64,000 nucleotides of DNA from Coriaria nepalensis (lineage: Eukaryota > Streptophyta > Magnoliopsida > Cucurbitales > Coriariaceae), in NCBI GenBank assembly GCA_027186245.1, contig CP114497.1, positions 7,757,501-7,821,500 of the forward strand, in the 5' to 3' direction. The notes under the pieces were generated by a model that was not told where the DNA came from, searched no databases, and was given only the letters and a program-made list of their open reading frames with translations. Position 1 is the stretch's first letter; each line of letters begins with the position of its first letter. The translations under genes and the position numbers were made by a program. This document shows positions 52,479-63,257 of this stretch, in pieces.

Positions 52479-54320
52479 TCACCAGAAATCCCCACAAGAG
52501 CATGAACCATCCTTGAAATGGTGGAACCGATTCCGGTCCCGTACAACAATTTCCCGATCATAAATCTTCGATATGAACTTTGTAGCCAAATGACAATCAC
52601 CACAAACTCTCAAATTCTTCACCATCCGAATCGGAGTTCCCTTCGGAGTATTAAGTAGAGCAAAAGCAATGGCCAATTTCTCACTATGTCGATTCAAAGC
52701 ACCCTCCTTATCTTCTTCATCAATATCTAGTAACACTTCCGATGTTGTGGGAAGAAAACCCGCCCGCTTCATCTCTCTCCCCATCTCATCAACCATCGCA
52801 TAGATCTCTTTGGACTGTTTATGTGATTTATCTCCAACTACGAACTCGTAAATCTCATTCCCCAGCTCAATCTTAGTACTCCCCGGAATCTTCTTCATCC
52901 CTCTCTCATCCATCACTTCTCTGATCTTAGTCTTCTTCTCCCACTTGAACATCTTTGCATAAATGTTTGAAAGCAAGACATAGTTCGATTCGTGCACGGG
53001 CTCAAACTCAATCAACCGTTTCGTGATTTCCTCCCCCAGCCTCAGCTCGCCTTGTACCCGACAGGCGTTGATGAGAGTTCGCAAAATTATTGGGTTTGGT
53101 ACAACCTTCATTTTCTCAACAAACCCTAGTGCCTCATTCACAAGTCCGGCCCGACAATACATATCCACCATGCATCCATAGTGTTCGATTTTGGGATCAA
53201 TTTCGAACTCCTTTACCATACACTCGAAATATTTAATCCCCTTTTCGACTAACCCTGAATGACTACAAGCAGAAAGCAACCCTATAAAAGCAACATCGTC
53301 CGGAACAATCCCATATGATGATGATGTCATCTCTTCGAATAAGGAAATCGCATCCAAACCACGGCCATTCATTGCCATACCGACTATAACAGAAGTCCAA
53401 GAGACTATTGTCTTGTTAGTCATGTTTCGAAACAACTTCAAGGCCTTATTGACATCACCACATTTTGCAAACATGTCAATGAGTGCATTGTTGAGCTCTA
53501 TAGTTTTAGGAATCCTTTCTTTCTCTATATAAGACTCTAGCCACTTGCCAAGCTCAAGCGCACCCAAATCGGTACAAGCCGAAAGAACTGAGACCATCGT
53601 GATCTCATCTGCTGGGACCTGTGCGATTTGCATCTCTCGAAACAACCCAATGGCCTCAGTCAACAATCCTGCACGAGCATACCCACCAATCATTGCACTC
53701 CATGAAACCGAGTCTGACTTTCGCATTTCATCAAACACCTTCCGTGCAAAACCAATTCCTTCCTTACGACAACAATACATATGAACCAAAGTATTCTGAA
53801 CGTGAACATCTTGATCAAACCCAAATTTTACGATCGACCCATGAACCGATTGGCCCAGATTAAATCCCGCAAGCCCAGCACAGGCCTTGAGAACAAATGG
53901 GTAAGTGAATTTATTAGGCCAAACTTCATACTGAAGCATGGAGTTGTACATAACCAAAGCCTTGTGCTTTGAGTTAGTAGATTGAGCATAGGCTCTGATT
54001 ATGGTGTTGAAAAGGAAGGCGTCATAAAGCTGAGTATCCGAGTCTGGCGAAAAGATGAAGCACAAAGAATAATCTATGGCGTTGACAATGGAGGAAATGG
54101 AGGCGAACTTGGTTAGGACTAGAGGGTTGTTCTTGAGGCCTGATTTGAGAATGTGGGTTTGGATTTGGGTTAGTTTTGAGATTGTGTTGCAGAGTTGGAA
54201 GAGGGATAAACAGTTCTGCTCTGCTTCTCTTCTGTTTGGAATTTTGAAACTGATATGTTTTGAGGTGATAGAGACGATGTCCTTGAAGAAGAGCCTGGTT
54301 TTTGATCGTTGAGTTTGCAT
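52479..54320 (-). CDS. PPR protein, PLS class with E and DYW domains
   Basis: Intronless 613-residue pentatricopeptide repeat protein of the PLS-E-DYW type; such proteins mediate C-to-U RNA editing in plastids or mitochondria. After a short basic, Ser-rich N-terminus, which may be a targeting peptide, PPR motifs run from about residue 100 to 410, for example FLFNTIIRAYAQS, FTYPFVLKACAGL, VSWSAMIGGYARAGL, VSWTSVIVGMAMNG and VAFIGLLSACSHSGL. The E region follows, including NYVLLSNIYAKMFKW and IPGSTKIEL. The DYW deaminase domain has HSEKLA (545-550) and CGDCH (573-577), the zinc and catalytic motifs. The protein ends CSCGDFW, with Phe in place of the usual Tyr in DYW. The RNA target cannot be predicted here. 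Confidence 0.95.
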   Translation of the reverse strand: MQTQRSKTRLFFKDIVSITSKHISFKIPNRREAEQNCLSLFQLCNTISKLTQIQTHILKSGLKNNPLVLTKFASISSIVNAIDYSLCFIFSPDSDTQLYDAFLFNTIIRAYAQSTNSKHKALVMYNSMLQYEVWPNKFTYPFVLKACAGLAGFNLGQSVHGSIVKFGFDQDVHVQNTLVHMYCCRKEGIGFARKVFDEMRKSDSVSWSAMIGGYARAGLLTEAIGLFREMQIAQVPADEITMVSVLSACTDLGALELGKWLESYIEKERIPKTIELNNALIDMFAKCGDVNKALKLFRNMTNKTIVSWTSVIVGMAMNGRGLDAISLFEEMTSSSYGIVPDDVAFIGLLSACSHSGLVEKGIKYFECMVKEFEIDPKIEHYGCMVDMYCRAGLVNEALGFVEKMKVVPNPIILRTLINACRVQGELRLGEEITKRLIEFEPVHESNYVLLSNIYAKMFKWEKKTKIREVMDERGMKKIPGSTKIELGNEIYEFVVGDKSHKQSKEIYAMVDEMGREMKRAGFLPTTSEVLLDIDEEDKEGALNRHSEKLAIAFALLNTPKGTPIRMVKNLRVCGDCHLATKFISKIYDREIVVRDRNRFHHFKDGSCSCGDFW

Positions 54321-54719
54321 TTAGCGAACTTAACTGTATTTTGCTGATTTGAGTTTTCTCGTTTACAAAATTACAAGGTCCTACATATTTACTACTTCAA
54401 CTAGTCATGAAGCACGCGTGCCCGTCACGTGCTTTTTTCATTTGACGAGGAGACTAGTCAGGCAGAAGTTGACCACTTTGACCTCAACGCTCCTCCCTTG
54501 TTTGCATGGTTTGTTAGCAACTCGATATCTATCTTCTCCCCCGAGCACTCATCGTCGGGAAAGATTCGGCGGGGGGACGGACCTGAACTGAGTTTAGTTA
54601 AAAATACTCATTTGACTAAATCTAATCTAGGGATTAGGACTTACCCAAATCTCTCTCATTATCCGGAAACTGGTCCTCTCTATTCCCATCACACCTTGTT
54701 GCTATAGATTTTAGTTCTT

Positions 54720-56000
54720 AATATATATCCAGATCAAGTCTGTAAATGATACCTTAGTTTATGAAGTTTGCTTGAAACATTGAAAATGAGCCAAAACATG
54801 CGTATATTCAAGATGTCTTATTGTAACGGAAAATTTGGATAAATTGTAATAGATATTTAAAATTTTTAAATAATTATAATGAATTCTTAATTTGATTAAA
54901 AATAGATAAAATTATTATATATATTATATAATTGTTAAATAAGAGTGATGGCAACCAATGGAAATTAGGTTAAAATATATTAAATTCGAATTAAATAAAA
55001 ATATATATAAATAATTTTTTTTTTAATTTAATCAAATTTAAAATTTTAATAATTATTTAAATATCAGATAATATATATATATAATCATTTTTTATATTTT
55101 TAATAGAATTATAATTTATACTAAATTACTTATAACTGCTAGAAACGGTCTTTACTCTCCTCCGAACACCTAGGAATGCACAGAGAAAGAAAGAGCATCA
55201 TTCATGAGGAATGGAGGCTGCCATCAACTAGAACATGTTATTAGGGCAACTACCCACAATTTTAACCACCTTTCAAAGTTGAATCAAAATATTGGTGTTG
55301 TCTACTACAAAGTTGATTAGTAGAAGTAAACTAAACATAAAGCTGGAGTGGGACCAACCTAACATTCAACTGCTGCTTGAAAGAGAGACAACATGATCAC
55401 TTAAAAGGAATTAGGAACTAAAATCAGCTGAAATTTTGACTGATAAATATAATTTTAACGATAATTGAAAAAATAGCTAATAAAAGTATAGGTGTTTTTT
55501 TCTTAATTTCTTTTTTTTTTTTTTTTAATATTATAGGAAGTTTGGAACAAATATGATTAAAAAAAAAGATATTAAAGAAATTAAAGTTAGGTCAAATAAT
55601 TTCTTAAAGGATTTGAATGTAAAAAGTGAAAAAAAGGTAAGAAATAATAATATGGATTCGAGCATATATTTAAAAGTTTTATTTTATCTTAGTTGTTGTT
55701 GCCCTTCTCTTGATATTGCATGAGATCCATCAATCCTTGTACATAGTCGTGATTAGGGTATTATTATTAAACTCATTAAATAATTCCACCATTTTATTAT
55801 TATTATTATTATATTATTATTAAATTATGACCTAAACAAAAAAACCCAATTAATTAATTTAAAAAAAATAAAAAATAAAAAACTCAACAAGTAAAATTTC
55901 CTAATCACATCCAAACACATCTTTTTAGTGAAAAACTAGGGGCGCAAACAAAACAACCCCTCTAACCCACCTAGAGTCGTATACATATATATATATATAT
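54720..56000. other. intergenic AT-rich DNA
   Basis: About 1.3 kb of AT-rich DNA between the PPR gene promoter and the BT1 leader. It contains a T18 run near 55510, an (ATT)n patch at 55797-55820 and an (AT)n run at 55984-56000. No coding or RNA feature seen. Confidence 0.6.
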
Positions 56001-56388
56001 AGATATAGTAATTGTTAAACCTCAAAGAGTTGGTGAGAGGAGAGAGATCTCATTTCACCAAAAACTTCCTTCTCTCTCTCTCCTCTAGGTTTTGTCATTT
56101 TAATCTTCCAAACTCTAAAGCGTCCAAAGCGGCCAATTCGCTCCTCCGGTCTTTTTCCATCGGACTCAAACCTCTGCCTTTTCCCCTTCAAATAGAATCT
56201 TTCAAGAAAAATTCTTCTCCGTCGATCTCAACTAGATCGTATCTTTCTTTCCCTTAAAATTTTTAATCTTACTCATTTGTTAAGAACAAATTTTTTTCAC
56301 CCACCCACTTGCCCAAAATCCTTTCTTTTTCATTACCAACATACAATTTTTTTTAAATTTTTTATTGTTTCGAACAAATTTCTGATAA

Positions 56389-58224
56389 ATGGTTAAGAGA
56401 GAAGGAGGAGGGATTCAACTCTTCGATGATAAAAAAGACATCTTTTTCTCAGTCTGTGATTTGGGTTCGCAATGGAATCTCCTTGAAGAAGGTAACAATT
56501 CCAATTCTAATTTCAATTTCAATTTCAATCCAGTAGGATGCGGATTATTTGCTAGTGTAGGTCAACAGATTGGAATGGGGGTTGGAATTTCCCCAAATCC
56601 TCCTCCTTCAAACCCTAGAACCGGTTTATTTGTAAAATATGTGGAAGTTCCTCAAGAGGGAGAAGAATCGGAATCATCACTCCTGAAGAAGAAGAAGAAG
56701 AAGAATGGAGGAGGAGGGGGTGGGCTTAAATTGAAGGTTAAGGTCCAGAATCCATCTCTAAGGAGGCTAATAAGCGGGGCCATAGCAGGGGCGGTTTCTA
56801 GAACATGCGTGGCACCATTAGAGACTATAAGGACTCACTTGATGGTTGGAAGCAGTGGGCATTCTAGTACTGAGGTCTTCAATAATATCATGAAGAATGA
56901 TGGCTGGAAGGGCTTGTTTAGGGGCAATTTCGTCAATGTCATCCGGGTTGCTCCGAGCAAGGCCATCGAGGTACACTTGAGAAGATCTATCATCTCTTTG
57001 CCATGTTTGGGTTTTGTCATAGGCTGTCTTTGCTCATTGAATCTGTTAGATTTAGGTTATCTGGATTTTGTACTCTAATCTGCATGCATTAAGATTTCAG
57101 ACCCAATTTTAGAATATTGGGTCCAGCCTTGATCTATATACCTAAATTCTGTTGGAAAGCATTATTGATAGAGAGATCAAGTAGGGCTAAAAGTTTTTTA
57201 TTCATTTTTTTTCCTTTCAACCATATTAGTTTTTGTTGCCAATCAACTACACACAAACTGATGTACTACTCCCTAGCTGCTTGATTGTTTTAAGCTGTTT
57301 AGTCTCTCTAGATTAGCTCGTAGCAAAATACATTGTCCATATGTCAGTCCACTACTCTTACAATTTTCTCTTTTCGGAATAGAGCTGCATTATAGCTAGA
57401 ATCGTTCGACCCATTACCTCCCTCCCCTTCAATATAGAAGATGCTTATGTAGCATAATGTTTCTTGCAAAAGCTTGAAAAAAATTATATATACACCATTC
57501 GTTGCAGCTCTTAGCTTATGACACAGTCAATAAGAAGTTATCACCAAAGCCTGGAGAACAACCTAAAATTCCAATCCCCGCCTCATTAGTAGCCGGAGCC
57601 TGTGCTGGAGTCAGCTCAACACTCTGTACTTACCCCCTCGAATTACTCAAGACCCGCCTAACCATCCAGGTAAATACCCTCAAACAAAACCCAAAATTAC
57701 ATTCCTACCCTTAGGTTCAAATCTTACCCCCATTTTTTTATTTTTGGCAGGGAGATGTTTACAATGGTTTGTTAGACGCATTTGTCAAGATCATTCAGGA
57801 GGAAGGGCCCGGGGAGCTTTACCGAGGACTGGCTCCGAGTCTGATAGGAGTGATCCCTTATGCTGCCACAAACTACTATGCTTATGACACTTTAAGAAAA
57901 GCTTATAGGAGAATTTTTAAGCAAGAGAAGATTGGAAATATAGAGACCCTATTGATTGGATCGGCTGCTGGGGCTATTTCGAGCACTGCTACTTTCCCTC
58001 TTGAGGTTGCTCGGAAACATATGCAGGTGGGTGCTCTTAGTGGAAGACAGGTTTATAAGAATGTTGTTCATGCCCTTGCAAGCATTTTAGAGCAAGAAGG
58101 CGTTGCTGGCCTGTATAAAGGGCTAGGACCGAGCTGCTTGAAGTTGGTCCCGGCTGCTGGAATCTCTTTCATGTGCTATGAAGCCTGTAAGAAGATACTG
58201 GTAGAGGAAGATGATGACGAATAG
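56389..58224 (+). CDS. BT1: BT1 (Brittle1-type) adenine nucleotide carrier
   Basis: Mitochondrial carrier family protein of the Brittle1 type; dicot BT1 exports adenine nucleotides from plastids and can also reach mitochondria. Three exons, 56389-56970, 57508-57669 and 57751-58224, give 405 residues with phase-0 GT-AG joins. The N-terminal extension of about 120 residues is Asn/Phe-, Lys- and Gly-rich (runs of K at 100-105 and G at 107-112), which resembles the extended N-termini of BT1 proteins. The three carrier signatures are PLETIR (143-148), PLELLK (237-242) and PLEVAR (331-336), each followed by EG or DGW.GL(F/Y)RG-type motifs. The protein ends in an acidic tail. The leader is CT-rich from 56040. 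It matches the remembered place of At4g32400 in the syntenic block. Confidence 0.95.
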
Positions 58225-58778
58225 GCTGAATAATTTAACAGTTTGGAGGAGGATTAGATATTTATTTGATCAGATTAATTTAGTTCCTTTTCTTTCTTCC
58301 TTTTTAATTTTCTTTTTGGGTGCTGGATTCTTCCTTTTTTTTTTTTCGCCGATTTAGATTAACCTTTTTCCGGTGGTTAGAGCTGAAAGTTTTGATAACG
58401 CTGGAATGGTTTTTTAGGTTTTTTTTTTTTTTTTTATAGCAGAGGTTAATAATGTTCCAAACAGTGAAACGGTGGTTGGGAAAGTCCTAGTCATCCATGA
58501 AGGATGGAAGTATTCATAGAAAATTTTGAGCCATGAATGAGTATCCACTTTTCAAGTTTTCATCTCTCCCCTCTTTCAATTATGAATCCCATCATAGAAG
58601 GAATCTGATCCAGGATTTTGTTAAAAATTAATCAAACACTAGAATGCACCAGGAAAACAAAATGAATTCTTAAGATAAAAGGAACGTAATTTACACAAGT
58701 TTTGAGAAAAACAGGGCCAATCTCCCATGACATCAATAACACAAACAAAGCCCACCAAGTAAGAACCCTGAACATATT

Positions 58779-59683
58779 TCAACTCTGTTCTTTGTAATCA
58801 TTGGCTTCTTCTGAAGCAGCAACAGCCATCAACTCATCAAACTTTTCTGACTTCACAAGCAATATCTCAATCTGTAAGAACAAAGGAAATTAACAGGTGA
58901 ATCGAAAGGGAAGTCGGGAATCTCTGTATAAAACATCATAGAGCAAGAAAGTAAGATAGAGATCTCGACTTACACCAACGGATGAAACAGGTACTCTGAT
59001 AGTCTGACTCATACTCTTTTCATACTCTTTTCAACAGCCAGTCCATTGTTCTTCAGAATCTCCGCAACAGTAATAACAGTGGCAACGGCTGCAGATATCA
59101 TCAAATCCAATGCTACTAAAAATCCAATACTAAATAAAAAGCAAACAAAAAGGAGAAAAAATTTAATTTTTTTTTTTAAAAAACCTAGATTACAAACACT
59201 AGACATGAGTAATCTATACTTCAAGAAGTGCATCACTGTAAATGAGAGAAGTAATATGTATTGTATATCTAGCAGAGTGCATTAAACTGTTAACACTCTG
59301 AAGTATAGGGTGAAGATAAACAAATTAGCAAATATCCATCCCAAGAGCCGATAATTCCAGCTCACTGTGCAGCTGCATGTACCGCTGCAAAGATTACAAA
59401 GAAAACCATCAAATGAAAAGAAAATTAGATCACAGAAAAAAGACAAATGCACCAATATTTGGGATTTAAGAAGCAGGAATCGAGATGATCTGCTAGAGCT
59501 GATATTTTCTCAGAAAACAAACAGAGCAAAGATGAAACTGGAACAGCGAACGGAAATATAAGAAGTTACCATGGCGAGATTAACATAGAAGAGGGGTTTC
59601 TTAGTGTTAGAAACTTGGATTCGATTCCTGATGAGGTTTGAAGACGAGTCGGTTATGTTCACTCCCTCTGTGATTACCTCCAT
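58779..59683 (-). pseudogene. ALBA-domain nucleic-acid-binding protein gene, probably disabled
   Basis: Resembles short plant ALBA proteins (At2g34160 type). Exon remnants: 59683-59570 (RNRIQVSNTKKPLFYVNLAM), 59384-59336 (RYMQLHSELELSALGM), 59088 to about 58990 (AVATVITVAEILKNNGLAVEK) and 58871-58779 (IEILLVKSEKFDELMAVAAS, ending KEQS). Defects: the donor after the second exon reads AT instead of GT at 59335-59334, an 11-base tandem duplication (59010-59020 and 59021-59031) shifts the frame after AVEK, and one Phe of the usual PLFFYVNLA is lost. The usual segment between AVEK and IEI does not match the family I remember. The ATG at 59683 is used. If the duplication is an assembly artefact and another donor is used, a protein might still be made, so the pseudogene call is moderate. 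Confidence 0.7.
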
Positions 59684-60230
59684 TTCCCTTTCTTCTTCTT
59701 CCACCTCGGTTTCTCTCTCCCTGCTTTCTGCGTTCTGAACTTCTGATGGAGATGGAAATCCGAAAACCCTAAGCTAAAACCCATGATCCGCTCTGTTTAC
59801 AAGCATGGAATTTGTGAACCGTTATTTAAAGATCGAAGCAAAAACAACAGAAAAATGGTGTAACGATGTCGTTTCAACGGGGTTTTGGGAATTTGAATCC
59901 TTCAAATCTCAACCGTTGGTTAGCTTTAGAGTTTTGCCGTGCGGTAGATACCTCGCCAACTCATATACGAGTAAATATTCGATACAGCTAGGTATAATTT
60001 CCGACCAGAATCTAAACGTAAGAGAAAATAGCTTAAATTACCCAGTTTCATTAAATTTTTTTTTAATTATATATATATATTAATGTGACGACTCAGCAAC
60101 TTATGCCCTTAAAATTATCAATATACATCCATTCGCATATTAATTCTGACCTTATCTCATAATTGACATTGATATTGATATTTATACGATTTCTAGTCAA
60201 CAACTACAGTACAAATCTTGCACCATATCA

Positions 60231-61205
60231 CTAGTCTGAATTCCGACCTTTCTTGCTTGCCGTAGTGTTCTTCAAAATCTGCGCATCAATGAAGAAGATT
60301 GACAAAAACAAAGAATTCAAGTCAAAATTTGAGACATGCAATGCAGTAATGCATGATGATATGAAAATAGATGATCATGATCTATGTATGTATGTATGAA
60401 TCATACATGTCTTAGCATCTGATTCTCATTCTGCAAAGTGGACAGCTTTTCTTCAAGCTCCGAATTCTTCTTCTCCAGTTCCTTCATCTTCACTTCCAAG
60501 TCATTCAAATACGCCTTTTTCCTCTCCCTCGCTTGCTGCGCTGATACTCTGTTTCTCAGCAATCTTTTTTTTTTTTTTTTTCCCCGCCATTTTTGTGAAC
60601 GGGAAAGCAAGATTATTGCAATAATCCGAATTAAAATCGATAATTAAAGAGGAAAAAGTGAAAAACTATAAAAATCTTCAACTAACCTCTTAAGTCTCTT
60701 ACTCTCTTTGTCTGCTGCGCTTCTTCCTCTCTTCCTTTGACCTTCTCGTGACGCCTGAACTCGATCTGGACCGCCAACTGAACAGGAGTCTCTGCCGAAG
60801 GCTGAAGTTCCGGCAGATTCACCTCCTATCTCCGGCACTCTCCGGATCTCTTCGTCACTCTCCATACCTATCATTTTTCAGAATTAAACTTCATTAAATA
60901 CACTTCCCTTTCCAGATAAGTACAATATTTCTCGGAAAAACCGATTCTCGGGAAATAATAATGTTATAACTTTTCCAGACACAAATTATTCCGTAAGAAT
61001 AAACAAACATCGATCAAATCCAAGTCTCAACAGCTGATGGACCACATCTAGCAGCCAATTACTTGTATTATTTCAGAAGAGAAATGAAATTAGGTATCGA
61101 AATCAGACCTTCTTTGATTTCAAGGTGAAGAGCAGAACTCGATGATCTTTCACTGCTTGAAGGAAAAGAACTAGCAGCGATGGAACTCGTACCTTGATCT
61201 TGCAT
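60231..61205 (-). CDS. HY5: HY5, bZIP transcription factor of light signalling
   Basis: ELONGATED HYPOCOTYL 5: binds ACGT-core promoter elements and drives photomorphogenesis; degraded in the dark through COP1. Four exons give 160 residues: 61205-61109, 60867-60687, 60563-60407 and 60278-60231. The N-terminus [18 protein letters not shown] leads to the COP1-interaction motif [10 protein letters not shown] at residues 36-45, with Ser36 at the known casein kinase II position. The basic region is [20 protein letters not shown]. The zipper follows with [20 protein letters not shown] and [17 protein letters not shown]. It ends [13 protein letters not shown]. All phases fit. The acceptor of exon 3 is unusual: AG at 60565-60564 follows seventeen consecutive A residues on the transcribed sense with no pyrimidine tract. 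Confidence 0.95.
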
Positions 61206-61709
61206 TTCGTCGAGGCAAATGGCGACACAGAGAATTCCTCGCTGATGGAGAGAGAAAAAGAGCGCGGGATGTTAATGTTTACTTACAGTGCAACGACGAC
61301 AAAGACAGCAGGATTACAGATTTTTAGATCTGGCCGGTTTTAAATTCATTTGATCTAACCGTCAGGTAAAGGGTGAGCGTGGAGAGATATGAGCCATGAA
61401 GAAGGAGGTAGATCAAAGGCTATAAGAGTGGAATAGTGTAAGTGTAGGAGCCGTTGGATTGGAGCTGGATCGGACGGATGATTACCTCAGTCTGAAAACC
61501 ACACGTAGTTTTTAATTTATTGAACGGACGACATGTCATCTTGCTTCATGGACTAATGAAAGAAGACACGTCGTCATTGACAAAAGCGATATATGGTGCA
61601 TCTTCAATAAGGACACGTCGTTAATGAGTTACCAGGAACGAGATCAGTTAGGGATCTGATTCTGTCTTAAATTCTCTCGTAGTGGTACTTCTCTCCAGAA
61701 GTGCCAAAA
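61206..61709. promoter_or_regulatory. divergent HY5 / membrane-protein intergenic region with ACGT-core motifs
   Basis: The 504 bases between the two start codons must hold both promoters. ACGT-core motifs seen: GACACGTCGTCATT at 61565-61578 and GACACGTCGTTAAT at 61612-61625, both containing the C/G-box hybrid CACGTC, plus ACACGTAG at 61501-61508. A related GACGACATGTCATC at 61528-61541 lacks an exact ACGT. HY5 is known to bind such ACGT elements, so autoregulation is plausible but not shown. Confidence 0.5.
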
Positions 61710-63257
61710 ATGGCGACTCTTGCACCATCATCGTCAGCATCACCATCAGCAGCAAGAGCAAGATCGAAAGGATGGACGAGGAAACTATCTCCAATAGCAG
61801 CTCGCGTCTATTTCTTCCTAATCATACTTCAGATCCCTCTCTTCAGGTAAATTCACCACGCAATCTGTTTGGTTTGGCTTCATGTGTTTGCTTCTAGTTT
61901 GTCTTCTTAGGGCTGAATTTATGAGTGTTTTCCCTCTAGCTTCATATAATAATCGAAAGGTCCAAGTTTGCTACTATACACATAAGTGTTGCGTTAGATT
62001 GGATCTCGCTAAGTGTAATAATCAAATCTCTTAACGGTGATTTTGCTTCATATAGGCTATGGAGGTATGAAAATTAGATTGATTTATGCTTGATTGATAG
62101 TTAGTGACTTAGTGTTAGTCTTCACTCTTAAGTGATCCCACTAATTCTTGATTTTGACAGGATGACTATTTCATCAAAATGCTAATATCAACGAATTGAA
62201 TTATTAGCAAGTAGAAGCACTATGAAAATTGTTTTGAGCCTGATTGAACTTTCTACCTAATGCTGTAACATCGATTATAATCCTTTACCTGAAGGTTGAT
62301 AAATTGAATCTAGCTTAATTTGCTTTCTATGAATTTTAATGTTATGATGGATCAAAATATAGAAATGCTTGTTCAATGTAAGTGTTCTACACATGATTGA
62401 TCTTACATTTCTCTTCTTTTGAATGGCCCTGATCCTGATTTTTAAGAATATTGGTCTCTATTTGGTACAAAAGACTTTCATAGGCTCCAATGACTTGCAA
62501 GTGTATTTTATTCGACAAGAAAACTAAAGTATCATGACATTATGCATCTCTTAATTGTTTCAGAAATGCTCGCTATTTGCGCTATATTTACATAGAACTT
62601 CTATATCTGTTGTAGTCTGTATTCTTCTGTTTTTACAGAATCCCCTGTAGAGCTGGTATGTGCAGAAGTCCACTGCATGTAACAGCATCCCAGTTGATTG
62701 CAAGTGAGGTCTTTCCAGAAGCAGCAGTTAAGACCCTTCTCTATCCAGGAGCTATCATGAATGGCCTCGTTCTTAACCGGACTATTCCAAGCTGGGATAA
62801 CCTCTTATACATCTATAACCTGACCAGCGCTAAAGATGCCCCAGCTGTAACCGATCTTCAACGCCTAGAGGTTCTTTTTCTTCTGGATCAACATCTATAT
62901 CTTCACCATTTCTAGTCTATATTCTGAAATAAAGACACCTATTGGCCTTCTTCTTTACAGGTTCTTGCAGGAAGTTACTTCTCTGTGGCTGGAGCACTTG
63001 TTGGGCTTCTAAAGCCTGGTAGGATGAGCATGTTTGGAACGCTTTTGATAATATGGGGCCTTGTTAAAGAAGGAATCCTAGGAAAACCTGTTAATACAGA
63101 TCCTGCAAAATCTGTGTATGTTTATCCAACGATGTTAATTGCCCTCGTCTGTGCCTTATCGTCTATAAAGTATAATGTGAAGAAGGTCGCTAGAACTGCC
63201 CCTCCCCGACTGGTCGCCAAGCCTCTCCAAAGCTCCTCAAAATCTAAGCTTAAATGA
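61710..63257 (+). CDS. uncharacterised plant membrane protein with about four helices
   Basis: Three exons, 61710-61846, 62639-62870 and 62961-63257, give 221 residues with GT-AG introns and matching phases. The N-terminus is Ser/Ala/Arg-rich (MATLAPSSSASPSAARARSK), followed by hydrophobic segments ARVYFFLIILQIPLF (about 31-45), VLAGSYFSVAGALVGLL (about 124-140), SMFGTLLIIWGLVKEGIL (about 146-163) and VYPTMLIALVCALSSI (about 178-193). The loop after the first helix has PCRAGMC with two Cys and an NRT glycosylation-type site. The tail is basic, ending SSSKSKLK. I recognise it as a conserved plant family but know no function. Intron 1 is long (792 bases). Confidence 0.9.
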
